Source: Periplaneta americana
Lineage: Eukaryota; Arthropoda; Insecta; Blattodea; Blattidae
Length of the DNA: 64,000 bases
Reading direction: 5' to 3'
Assembly (NCBI RefSeq): GCF_040183065.1
Contig: NC_091123.1
Span: 10,286,001-10,350,000, forward strand
The notes beneath the pieces are model-generated. The model worked only from the letters and a program-made list of their open reading frames with translations, was not told the DNA's origin and made no database searches. This document shows positions 11,218 through 25,000 of this stretch, piece by piece. The translations under genes were made by a program, and so were the position numbers. Each line of letters starts with the position of its first letter. The stretch's first letter is position 1.

Positions 11218-11640
11218 TGGTGATGTAACTGTCATAACATAAAAATATTGTTTTCTAATGCCAGGCATTTGACAATAAAGTCATTTGACATCTTGCACTC
11301 CAATATTTTTCAAAGATATTATCATGACCAGCCACTGAAGCACAGATTTTGAGGTGTTCCGAATCCATTTCTTGGTTTGAGTTGCACAATGGGCAGTTAG
11401 GGGACTGATATATTCCAATTCTATGCAGGTGTTGGAATATATCAGTTCCCTAACTGCCCATTGTGCAACTCAAACCAAGAAATGGATTCGGAACACCTCA
11501 AAATCTGTGCTTAAGTGGCTGGCCATGATAATATCTTTGAAAAATATTGGAGTGCAAGCGGTCAAATGACTTTATTGTCAAACGCCTGGCATTAGAAAAC
11601 AACAACAATATTTTTATGTTATGACAGTTACATCACCGAC
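11218..11640. repeat. 423-bp near-perfect palindrome made from a LINE 3' end
   Basis: The left arm (11218-11420) is the reverse complement of the right arm (11434-11640), separated by about 13 bases. Each arm holds the LINE 3' end seen at 8350-8590, its AAC tail, and beyond the tail about 30 bases (TTTTTATGTTATGACAGTTA and onwards) absent from the 8350 copy. The arms differ at only a few bases. Confidence 0.85.
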
Positions 11641-11680
11641 AACATAAAAAGGGTTATACTTTTTGCTACATCACTTGTAG

Positions 11681-11740
11681 AGCAAGAGAGTTGATGGCTT
11701 TATTGCCAAGAACTCGGCATTGGTTAACAACAACATATTA
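11681..11740 (+). repeat. diverged LINE 3' end
   Basis: The text GGCTTTATTGCCAAG, then CGGCATTGGTTAACAACAAC, parallels the ACTTTATTGTCAAACGCC and GGCATTAGAAAACAACAAC end of the LINE copies at 8350 and 11434. Short and diverged. Confidence 0.45.
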
Positions 11741-12207
11741 AAGTCAGAGAATTACAGTAAATATTTTTAAAACATGGAATGACTATAATCAAGCTTGTGT
11801 AACCCCTCTCAGCTTCATATAAAGTCACTTTAACTTGAGAAATATCTGCAGTAACTGAGTATATAGTCAATGACAGAACATGATGGCTTTCTGTCATAGC
11901 ACTCCAATACACACCCTCTTCGATTTCACTCACGATTTACTTAGACGTACAGTGTATGAGTGCTGTAAGAAGGGGGTGTCATCACCTACTGAGGAAATGC
12001 TTACAAAAATAATGCAGGAGTGAGTAGAAGGCCGTTATGTTTTGTCACGAAGTATACCTTTACTGAGCATTTTAAATTTTCGTCAGAATCCTACAGTTCT
12101 TCTCAAGTAGATGGCTTATGGGGTGCTTTGAGCCCTCATACAGAGTGGTTATTTGAACAAAATAGAAGCAAATTATGTCTGAAGTTTTGCTATTTGAATG
12201 CCAGTCT

Positions 12208-12238
<31 letters not shown>

Positions 12239-13781
12239 GTATTCCATTTCATGCAATCAGTGCATTACAAAATTCTGTAATCTTTAATAGGAATGGTAGA
12301 TTTTAACCATGCATTCTGTTATGTGCAAACGTAGATGGGAAATAAGATAGTATATTCTTGAGTTTCCATATTTTCATTTAAAACCAGCAAATTATCATTT
12401 TTATAAATAAATAATAAAATCTTGTTAGACTTTCGGACTCTTGTCAAGAAAAGCATAAGTGATCATATATGGAGGCATTGGTAACCAACTAATCAGACAA
12501 AATGAAACCAAACCTAACCAAAATGACAAACCCAAGTTGTTGGATCCAACCTGAACCAACTTCACCAAGATCCATGAAGCTTACTATCTGGTATAAAGGT
12601 CCACACTTGTCATATCATTTCTGCACAGAAGTTCACATTTATTTTCAGTAATATTTGCGGAATAGAAATACTGGTACATATTAAATGGAAATTAACAACG
12701 TGAATTATTCTTTGTAACATTTTAACACTGTTTGGAAGAAGACTGAACAAATGCAATGAGCTTGAAATCTTGCTGTGAAAATGAAGTATAATCTTAAATA
12801 ACAAATTTCTGTTTGTAAGGCATTCTTCAATCTTTCTTAGTAGAGAAAGTATTGTAGAAAATTTCATAAGTAGTTCCCAGGCAAGGTGTTGGAATTTCCA
12901 TTTGCTATGGTGGATTTTATTGGACCCATATCACATGTTTTGAATGGACATCATAATCAGAAAGAGATTTTACCACAACATATAGTCACGAAGCTTGAGG
13001 TGATTTTTTGTATTTCTCGCGATACACTTTACTTGTTCCACCTCTTTTAAAGTCCCCAGCAGACATCTTTAAAGTGCACGCACGTTGTATTTAAATATCC
13101 AGTATGCACCTCCCTAGCTGTTTTCTCAGTTCTTTATTTTTCAATATTTGACTGAAAATTTAGTCACAACTCTCCTTAATTATTGTAGAAGTGAGTTGCC
13201 ATTTCCTGGCTGATAGCTCGTCACTATAGAAGAAAGCATCCATGAAAGCGGTAACAATTAATGGCATTTATGTAAAAAAATCGTTACATGACAAGTGTGC
13301 AACATGATTAACTCTGATATTTTCAGCACTTGATAACAGATATGGCTAGCAGCATATCTTAAAATTTTTATTTGTCTCGATTAAAGAAAATGAATAGAAG
13401 TGCTGATATTACAATTTGAAACTTTTCTTTTCCATAGCTTGAAGAAATTAGGTTATAGGAATCATGAACAGTTTACTTTCATTCTTATTTTTTAATTTGT
13501 TCCTGTTTATTATTTCAGTTTTCGATTAAATAAGAATAACTAATTATGTTGATATATTCAATGTATTCTTTCTTCTTTTTCTTTTTTGTTTGTTTTATTA
13601 CCCAAGCATTGTTGTGTAGGATAGAATCCATGGCCTCCTGGTGTTAACCACAAACTTGACATAATTCAGCACGCACAAAAGATTTGTAATTATCACTAGT
13701 AATTATGTAAATAAGTTTTATACTCTTCATTATTTGTCGAATATTACTTCTATTAATAATATACCTTAGCAGTTTATAGCA
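11741..13781. other. intergenic/upstream of the 13782 gene
   Basis: Contains a 23-base poly-A at 12216-12238 but no supported gene. The last 100 bases include a CTTAGCAG that could be an acceptor for a 5' UTR exon; no TATA box was chosen with confidence. Confidence 0.4.
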
Positions 13782-14091
13782 ATGTTGATTGCAGGAGTAC
13801 TTCTAGTATTTGCCTTGCTGTTTAGTGCCTATACAGATTGTAAGTATCTCTCGAAATCATGTTGAAAAAAATTTGTTGATATTTTCGGATTAAATACCAT
13901 TGTATCCACTATTACAATGAAAGAGGTTTGGGTATATATTATATTTGTCAGTGTGCAAGTGATTTTCTTACCCTTTTGTTTGATATTTCATCTAGAACTC
14001 AAATTTGTCATATTGCACACCTTTTATTTCGTTTCTTACATATAAAACATTTTAGAATAATTTCATTGTTGATTCACATTAACAAATTAAA

Positions 14092-14125
<34 letters not shown>

Positions 14126-14329
14126 TAATTGGGCTACGGTACATAAAATGTTTTTAATCTGAATTCCAAAAATATAAGTTTACTGTGTATGCATTGATAA
14201 ACTTCAGTATTATTACTTCTTGCATTTTGATTTCACTATAATCTCACTGATTAATCTTTTGTTTTCTTTTCCAGATCTTGATTTCCTGAAGGTAATTATT
14301 GTATTATCATTACACAACTAGACATTAAA

Positions 14330-14402
<73 letters not shown>

Positions 14403-15835
14403 CTACTGTATTTTTTACATGGGCTTGATGTTTTGTAATAAATGAAATCGCACCTGCAGCAATTCTTCTTACTGAAATGTTGTGCATTGTAGGTGATCAT
14501 GGACAGCTCAGGGAATATTGCTCTGATTGTGTGCGATATCAGGAATTATGCCTTGCAGGAACAAGATGGTAATCATCGGTTACAACAGTTACGTGATTCT
14601 GCAAGCATGCCAGTACTCCAAGAAAACTGGTGGTTGCCAAGTTCAGTGGGGTCCATCATAATGAACAATCTGAGAGACTTCAGTAAGTAATGCAAGATGT
14701 CCATGCAGAGGACCAAACAAAATCTGTTTTGAAACATTCTATGACTATCACAGTTAGCTACTAGCTAGCTCAGGCGGTTGGCAAATTTGTGTGCTGATTT
14801 GAAGCTGCTCTTGGGCATGTATTCGATTCGATTCGATTCCCACTTGGGATGATTGGTTTTTCTGAGTTTTTCCCAATGTTAGGTAACCCCATAACGAATC
14901 CTCTGTCCCCATCTCATTATCATAAATTCCATCGAATTGTTGGATAGGGAGAGCGGGTCCAGTTACTTGGCTGGCATGTTTCCCAGATATGACTCCAGTT
15001 GATTTTTGTGTTTGGAGTCATATTAAATGTTTATGAAACACCCATCGACACAGCAGAAGAATTAGTTGTTAGACGATCTTCGTAACCGACCACAGATATT
15101 TCTAAGGATTCATCAATCATATGGCATTATACTTTGTGTGTCATCAATGGCGGTCGCAATTTTGAACAGTTTCTTTAGTTTGTTAATACTATTTTCTTAA
15201 TATCTGGTATTAGATAAAAAAAAGTTACTCTGTAACCATAGAATGTGAATGAAGTAGGCTAACTCTCCAAGTTGAGATTCTTTCATTTTTTCCCTCATAC
15301 CACTATCACTTGAAAACGAAGCATTTCCGGAAATTACTTTATCAAGAAAAAAATGTTTATTTTCATGTTCTCTATCACATCAGAAAATTAGGAATAGTTA
15401 TTCTGTTACAGCCTGTATATATTTACAAAATGTTTTTTTTTTTTTTTAATCCAATGCCACCAGGTTGTCTTTTCGACATTTCTGGTCTTCTCTCCTGGCT
15501 GTGGCTTAGTTGTAACCCACTTCTGAGGTTGGAGCGCCTGGAAGGCGGAGTTACATTACCCCGATGATGTGATAGGATGATTATGATAATGTGATGCCAG
15601 GAGAGGTCTTAAATCTAAACTTAACCTAAATTCCAGACCATGGACGAACACAGGAATAATAAGGAAAAATTCCTTTGCTCTAACCGGGAATCGAACCCGG
15701 GACCTCATGAACTATAGCCAGAAGCTCTGACCACTAGACCATGTACAAAATGTAAATTTGTATTTGAATATTTTGGTGCATAGTTCATGGAAAGAGGTAT
15801 AGGTAATGAGAAAAAAAGAAATAAAATTTCAACAG

Positions 15836-15906
<71 letters not shown>

Positions 15907-16955
15907 TACTACTACTACTACTACTATTATTATTATTTTATGTTTTAGTTGAGACGTCCCTGGAAACTGTGAAAATGACATCACAGTTTTCTCCCACAGA
16001 TGTCGGTCATCCCATTGCGAAAAAGAGAGAAGGTAATTCTAAAACATATGCTTATGGGATAAAGGGATAAATTAATGTGATCAGAATATCTGAATCTCAA
16101 AACAGGACACTTATTAGGACTACAGTTTCGCAGAAAATTTCTTCTTCTGATATTAAAACATTCAGCACTGCAAATAGAAATTTATTTCTTTAATATCTTA
16201 AAATGATATAAACACAATTTATAAATGAACAGTTTAAGATTTATCATCTGTACCGTACCAGTATATAAAAAATTACAAAAAAAAAAACAGAACAAAATTT
16301 ACATTATTCATAACATGAAATACGAAGTTACAGCCTACTCATAACACTCCTAATGGCATATTATTCTGGTAAATGAATTTCTGTTAGAAATTTCTTTTTC
16401 TCCTTCGGGAAATTGATAAAAAATTAAGAATAATGTATTTGAAACTAACTTTGGGAATTAACAATGTGTCAACCTTCAATTGTGATTTCTTCAAAGTTCA
16501 TATTTTGTTCATTCTGTAAGATTATTCTATCCATCTCATATGAACTTCTTTCTCTTCTCTATTCCATTGAGTGACTTTGCCTGCACTAACACATTTTTCA
16601 CATAAACAAATCCACTGAACATGACTTTGTCGTCAATGTTGGAATCATCAGAAACATTTGTGGTATCTACATATTTAAACATCATTCCATTTTGGGACTG
16701 TTCTGTAAGATTATGATTATTATTATTACTGTATCTCCTCCTCCCCCTCCCCCTTCTTCTTCTTCTTCTTCTTCTTCTTCTTCTTCTTCTTCTTCTTCTT
16801 CTTCTTCTTCTTCTTCTTCTTCTTCTTCTTCTTCAGGGTATTAGGCCTCAATGCCTGTTGAGACTTCAAAGGATGATGTCATCTCTCCAGCAGGTTCTAG
16901 ATCTTCCAATGCTTCTCCTACTAATAGGATTGTAATTGAGGGGGATTTTAGGAAG

Positions 16956-17003
<48 letters not shown>

Positions 17004-20000
17004 TTATTTTTTCATTTTCCAGCAAAATGGGACTAATAGGCATCCCAAGAAGAACTGTTGGGACACCAGGATGGAATATCTAAAAATGGAACTGTCCTGT
17101 TCAGAGTGGGATGTCTGGTCACATTAGATAAATTAACTTCTTTCTATGCGACACTTATTTTTATTTTTAAAACTTATGTACTCACTGGTCATGCAAGGAG
17201 ATGCTGGAACTGTCTATCTTCATTTTCCACCCATTTCTCGCATATTAACATAGCCATATAAGTGGAACTAAGCTTCAGATTTCCTTTCCTAGCAGAGTGC
17301 ATACAATCACCAACAAACACGTGTATCCCCTCTCGTAAGAGACTGCTACAGCACTGCTCTGTACTCTGTATATCCCGTTAGCAGGATTCTCCTCCACCCG
17401 AAATGTTGGCTGAGACCAAACTAACCTTCTGCTGGAGTTCTGCCATGCTAACGTTTCACAGATAATTAATCTGTTCACCCAGTACAATCCTCCACTTTGG
17501 TAGATACAGAGGTGTGAAAATTATTAGAATAATCTTAATTTTAAAGTTTTTTTAATAGTTCCTTCAAAAATATTAATTGAATGGATGAATATTGGTATAT
17601 AATATTACTATACTGATGTAGGATATATTTACTACTAACAATGCCGGAAAGCATTGTTGTACATTGGTATTTTTCTTATTTTACAATTGTTATGGGAATT
17701 CAGAAATTATTATATTATGTTGGCGGAATTGGAAACATCAAAAATTAATTAAGAAATACTTTAAACAAATTGTTCTTTGCGTTTACATTGTTGTGAAGGT
17801 TCAAATGAATGTATACATCTGTTTTGTGCATTTAATTTTTTATGTTTCCAATTCCGCCAACATAATATAATAATTTCTGAATTCCCATAACAATTGTAAA
17901 ATAAGAAAAATACCAATGCACAACAATGCTTTCCGGCATTGTTAGTAGTAAATATATCCTACATCAGTATAGTAATTCATCAATTCAATTAATATTTGTG
18001 AAGGAACTATTAAAAAGCCTTTAAAATTAAGATTATTCTAATAATTTTCACACCTCTGTATCTGCATTATGTTTCTATATATAGTGTGGCACGCAAGAAG
18101 ACTCTAGGTACAGTGGTGACATCATGATTTTTAATGGTTATTGCGGCCGATTTAAGTTGGATTGCCTACAAACCAATTTTTATACACATTTCCCACAAAA
18201 ACTCCGTAGTTCTGGATTAAATGAAATACTATTTTATACGTACAGATACTTAAATTTTTAAGAATTTTGGTCAAATTTAGTTTTTATTGTATTTATCTAC
18301 TCTTTTTGAGAGGGCCAATGTTTACAAAAAAGAAAGCTGAGTCATTTACATGACGACATCTTATTGTAAGTTTGACATTTCATTCTGAAATTTCAGGAGT
18401 ATACCAGTATGATACAAGAACTCTCTTCCACTATATTCTTGCCATGGGAGTCGCAGCAATGATAGTCAACCTGTTTAGAATTATGAAGGTAATCTTACAA
18501 CTATTAAATCTAGGATTCTGAGAAACACAAGAAAAAAATATGGGACATCCAGCACTGAAGTTAAAAATTAAACTTAAATGAACAGATCGAAACAGTACAA
18601 TTAAATCAAATTAAATACTATTATTGAAAGTAAAGTATCAGTACTACTTAGAGAATAAATTGAATACTCCTTATAAAATAGGCTTATACTCTTGCAAAAT
18701 ACGCTCACATGAGAATATACAGTTCAAAATCAGTCACTCTAATTAAATGGAATGGTGGGAATGATATATAAGCCGAAGCCACAAAAACAAACTTTCACAG
18801 GAGAGGCTACCGGTATTAAAAGTTTAGAGTTCAGTGCTATTACATGTGGTATCATAATTTCTTCAGCGTACATATCTGTTATGTGTTGAGTAAATTTTAT
18901 AATATTTTATAGTAGGTTTCCCATATGTGTAAGAAATGAACTCGCACAAAAAATAATTTTTTGTAAAAAGTGTGGGTTTGGATTATTTCATTCCCATACC
19001 TTCAAATCTTAAGACTTGAAACCGAAATATGTAAACACAAGAAGGAACAAGAGTAGAAAGTTTTATGGCTCCTTTGATGTTTCACATTTTATTCATTCAT
19101 GAATTTACATTAGCTTTCGAAATTGTAAATGCCAAGAGCACAGATCCAAGCCTGCATTCAACTCGCTAACACCTTATTGCTGCATGAATGACAAGATTGG
19201 CTTTGGAAAAAAAGGCGAAGAATAGGAAAACATAGGGTAAGCACGGGGCATTTTGACATTTTTTTTAAACAATTGGCTGGAAAGAATCCCGTAGCTTACA
19301 TGAATCACCTCAAAATAACTCCTGGGATAGGAAAGTACAATAATAAGAAAGACAATACCCACCAAAAGGAAGGTTGAAGTACTATTTCGGTATTTAATAA
19401 GTTGTGATACCAGTTAATATGATAGCTTGTTCCTGTCACCATTATTTATACATTTTGATTACACATTTTAACACTTTATATCACATAAGTTTTGTGTAAG
19501 AACAACTTTTTAGTGTTATATTAAAGCTAAGCTGTTAATTTACCTTTTTTGATTAGTTTTGGCTTCCTGTTTTTATTCACCACAAATTCCACTTAGATGG
19601 TTCAGGATTTGAACCCTGGTCTCTGACGTTCTAACCATGGGGATAAGAGTGCGCCAATTTGTTACTTTATTTGTCAATGAGTTAGCATGACCCAAACTGA
19701 ACACTGATGTGACTGTTTCTCTCTCATGTGACAGGCGAGGAAAAAGAAAGACACGGCATGTGTGGAAGAGCCAGCGATCTGGATGAAGGACTTGGAGCAT
19801 GCTATGAGGGCCATCCAACGCGAGATACGCCTGCTGGTAACCAGCTCTTTATCCTTCACCTCACACCAGAGTAGCTGTTGTCAAACAGACCGATTCGATT
19901 CCCAGAGGATCCTGTCCAATTTCCCTAGTCATTTTCATTCAAGCATTCCTCATCTTGTTGCCTCTAAATGGACTCTGTCGTCTAAAAAATTTTTTAAATT

Positions 20001-21958
20001 GGTTGGTGTCTAACATTGAGTAGCTAACGATGATGTCATTTGCTTTCTTGCACTTCAATATTTAGCAGGAAGACAGGAAAACTGAGTAAAAGTTGCACAG
20101 TGATGAACAGTGGCGAAGTTAAGGTGTAAATACTGAGTAGGCTGAACAAATCTGCTTACCTTATATTATCTTTTTATACAGCATATGTTTCTCGGTTGTT
20201 CTATCAATTTTTTTTGTGACATACACCCCACAAGAAGATGATGACCACTCATTTTCACCCCCAAACAGAATACAGGTATAACAATATAACTTATTTGTCT
20301 TCGAGCAACCTGTTAGTCAAGGATATTTCTTATACTATGAAAATTGAAAACTTATATTTTGTTTTCCTCCATCTGCTATTTTAATATGTAAATTTAGTGT
20401 CGATCTCCTATCTTTTTAAGCTCATTTTATGTAATACATCCAACTTGAAAACGATTTCTCATTTAATTCTGCAAATAATGACCTCAATATTCTCTCAATA
20501 TGAGCCATTTTACACAAAATTAGTATGTAACACACACATATATGCACTTTTGATTAAACTAACACTCAACAATGCAGCACATTTACAGAACATCAACATA
20601 GTGCAATGTATTATATTGCAGTTGAGGCTTACCCTGCTATTGAGTCGTTGCAAATCGATACCTCTTCCTGCTTGGCCTTCCCTCAAGCTTGCGAGTGCTC
20701 AACATGCACAGCTAAGTCCCAGATTCGATTCCTGGTGCCGAAACAAATTTTCCTCAAATTCGTAGATAAATATTATTAATAGTTTTTGGTGTGTTGAATT
20801 ACCAATATTGCGCAATATACCCTAGAACACATGCCCTCTACGTAACTGGAGCCTGCAAGTGGTTCAGCCGAGAGCTGGGCTCCTGTTCCTCCACAATCTA
20901 TTCACCCAGTGTAATTGAAGACCTGAATTGACAAACAATCCAACTCCATTGAAGTAAATTTTTCAGGAGAGTAAAGAAACTTTATACGCTTACAAGTGTA
21001 AGAGTATTGCATTGAAATAAATATTTTTATGAATCTAAAACACATGCTTAAAGTCGGACTTAGAATATTTTTTTTCCAAGATGGTAGTCTATGCAAAACA
21101 CATAATATGTCATGTAAAAAGTCAAATACTATAAATTTTGGACTTGGGACGGTTGTCAATTCAGGTCTTCAACTAAGCCAGTAATTTATATTTATCATTA
21201 TGATTTTTGTCACTTGAATATAATTGGAGGAAAACATTAACTTTGCACCCTTTACATTCTTCCAGAACATGCAAAATAAGAAGCTGAAAGAATTGAAAGC
21301 AGAACTAAATGAAATGCAACAGGTAAGAAATATTACAAAACATCGCTATCTGAACAGTGTTCACTACATTTAGATGTTCACACTCATTATATTTCCTAGG
21401 TTTTATTTAACGATGCTCACAACTGCCGAGGTTATATCAGCGTCACCACCGACGTTTTCATACAAGATATTGGGGCTTGAAGATACCTATGCGAATTAAA
21501 AATTAAGATTAAAGTTATCCTCTGTATAGACCATAGAGGCCAACAGAGTAGCTTCCACACCTGTGGAGTAATAGTTAATGCGTCTGACCGCGAAACCAGG
21601 TGACCCGAGTTCGAATCATGGTCGGGACAAGTTACCTGATTGAGGTTTTTTTCCGGGGTTTCCCCTCAACCCAATATGAGCAAATGCTGGATAACTGTCA
21701 GTGCTGGAACCTGGACTCATTTCACTGGCATTATCACCTTAATTTCATTCCGACATTAAATAATCTGAGATGTTGATACAGCATCGTAAAATAACGCACT
21801 AAAAAAACAGAGTAGTGAGTGGATAAGGTTCTCACATTTGCAGACAATTGGTATTAATAATAGTATGGATCAGTGGCGTATGCAGAATTTTGTCAAGGGG
21901 AGGTCATTATTTAAATTGTTTACAATACAGTACAGTATATCAGTATTTTAAATGTTGT

Positions 21959-22031
<73 letters not shown>

Positions 22032-25000
22032 AATATGAACTGTCAAATGCACAAAACGTTAAACGAACATTTCACAATAAAGTCAGAACTCAAACTAACG
22101 GTTGGGTGAATACCGCTCTTAAAATGAGCTTAAAATCGACATGCACAATTTTTAACATCTGCACTGCAGAACTGTTAAAACAATCTTTTCAATATATTTC
22201 ACAAGAAGTTAAATTTCATATTGTGTCAGCTTCATTTTATTACAAGATCTGTACTAGGCTGTAGGGCTCTCTATAATAAAGATAGCATTGTTACAATTTG
22301 AACTTGCCAGAGCACCAAGCACAGGAATTATATTGAAGGAGGGGTAGAAGGACTATGTCTTATATCGATGTAGATTTTGTTACTGTGACAGTGAAAAATT
22401 AGAGAAGGGAAAACGATTATGGATATAAAATATTCAAATCTAAATATGTAATTTTTTTTTTAAAGTTCAAGGGGGGGTTTAAACCCGGTAACCCCCCTCC
22501 TTGCATACGCCCCTGGTATGGATGTACTTACTGCATTAATTATCCTCAAGGAAATACCCCTCGTATTCATTTCTGTTAAAAGCTGAATGAACCCCAGGGC
22601 CATAGCAATTGGATCAATGGAGAAAATTCATGACATTATTGGGACTCGAACTCGCGACCTTCCGGTTTGCAGCTCAATGCTTTAACAGCAACATTACCAA
22701 ATGCCTCTATTTATGCCAATTACTTTTTTAAATTATTGTTAGGACAACAGAAAATACAAAAGACCACATTTTTTAAACTTGAAACATTTACTGCATCACT
22801 CGATGGTGTTTAGATAAAAGGGCTCTTAACCCTCATTCTTTTAAATTCGACTTTTTTTTTTTGCTGTAATTAGTTAAAATTTAATTACAAAATGTAAGAT
22901 ATGATTTTGACAATTTTGTTTACATTCGTTCTTATTAGGTAACTAATAATAATAATTTGTTAAAATTTAATTTTGTTATTCCTATAAAATCTTCCTTATG
23001 TGGGATAAACCCTTTTATGGAAGTTTCAACATCTGACGTCGCTTCCTTAGCAACGGCAGTGAATTACATCACACTTTTCTGACGTCAAAAAAATCTGACT
23101 CCTTTGCCTCCAGTACTTGGAGAGGAATTGAGAGGTGCCAAAAACGCTTCTCTGCAATGCCTGGTTGCCGAGATATTGACGGTTTAAGAGGATAATTTTG
23201 GGGTCAGAATGCCCATTTTCGAGTATATTAGGGAGTTGAGGTGACAAACATACTGGAGGCTCTATTGCGACACAGAGATGCAAAAAATATGCTGGATCTA
23301 TCATAGGTGGCGCTATTTCTGCATTTATTAGGAGAAATTTTCTCCATAAGTTGATTTTAATCGATTTCCAGAAATTTCCGGTGTCTTCCAGGCTAAATCA
23401 TAGTGAGTTGAGTGTAACCCTTGGTGTCATGGATGGAGATCCAGGACCCATATGTCATGTCATTGTCTGCGTCTTGCAGCTCCCTTGTCGCCGTATAAAT
23501 ATTGGTTTTAACTCTTGCCTCTTTTTTGACGAAAATAAACTTTTCTCTCAGATCGTATTTTTGTGAATTATTTTATTATGCAGACGTATGTGTTTGATGT
23601 TTGAGCAATAGAAATGTTAAGCTTCTTTTACTCTACTTAAAAAAAAAAGAAAAAAAAAAAGTAACTTGTCACTCTCAGAAACTCAGTTTGTTGTAAATGT
23701 GAAAGTGATTTTAAATGTTTTACACTCAGGTTCAATCAATTGCCCTGAATGGCTTAAAAGCAATAAAAACTGCCAATATATCTCATAGAGATCATAATGC
23801 TTATCCTCTGATGCTAGTTACTAATGCCTGAGAATTGTCTGTTACAGTTCATGAATGCGATGCATGGAGACTTTGTGAAGAAGCAAAGCAAGTAAGTTAC
23901 AACTAAGTTGGTATTCATTGTGTTAGGTGTCAAACTAAATCTTCCCAAAGCCTCAGTGATTGTTTATTTTAATGACAATAATTTGACTGTATCAATAATT
24001 TAACATCAATGACATGATGTGATTATTTACAAATTGGTAATTGAGAATGTGGTAGGAAACTGTCATAGACTATTTTAATAATAGTATTCAGGAGCGGATG
24101 CAAGGGAGGGTATTAAGGGGATATACCCCTCCCGAAATTTTGAGAAAAATACGAAACAAGAAACAAAAATAATATTAATTTTAATTCGTGAATGTACATA
24201 GGAATTAGAGAGTTTTCCACGTAAATTCTTTTTGCTAAAATGTTAAATTCCAAGAACTTCAGGAAGACAAAACACAGCGTTCTTACTTCAAGACAGAGAA
24301 TCATGAAGAGAATTTTATGCTTTTAATTTTCCTTCTCTTCTTAGACTATTTCATTAGTCAGCTCAAGGACAGGTTTTTAAATCATAAGAGAATCCTAAAG
24401 TCCATACAAACTTTGCTGCCTGAAAACAGTGCGAGCATCAGATGAAGATTTAGAAACTGCTGTTGAGGCTATAGTAAATCAGTGGCCCAATGATGTTGAT
24501 GGATCACCAGAATCTTTCTTCAATGAATTGAAGATGTGGAGAAGAAATTTCCTTGATCAGAAAAATCTTCACTTAATACCTACTGATTTTATATCATCTT
24601 TGAACAAGTGCAATGAAATTTTTTTTCCCTGCAATCGCAAGGCGCTGAAACTTTTCTGAACGTTGCTTGTAACTACAGCAACACCAGAACGGTCGTTCTC
24701 AACTTTGCGGTATTTGAAGACTTACTTGAGGAGCACGATGGGAGCAGACAGATTAAATGGACTGGGCTTGATGTATATACATAACAATGTAGAAGTAAAA
24801 GCTCATGAAGTACTGGATGAAATGTCTAAGAAGCCTCGTTGCCTTCTTCTGTAAATGTCATTCTGTCATTGTTTTTGTATTGCAGTCATTGTAAATGTTA
24901 AAATTAAAAAATTATGGTTTATTTAACAACACTCGCAATTGCCGAGGTTATATCAGTTTCGCCGGTGTGCCGGAATTTTTTCCCTCAGGACTTCTTTTAC

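Larger units (their letters stand above)
16033..18396 (+). other. intron with microsatellites and a foldback element
   Basis: Holds a CTT array (16753-16834), an ATT array (16957-17003) and the foldback element at 17502-18063; no coding sequence supported. Confidence 0.6.

Noticed and set aside
19588-19660. Possible tRNA-like SINE on the minus strand (GGATTTGAACC)
   Set aside because: Only a B box-like word is visible; no head, body or tail could be defined.
20640-20765. Possible SINE with GATTCGATTCC
   Set aside because: No second copy in the window and no clear A box; left as a note in the intron entry.
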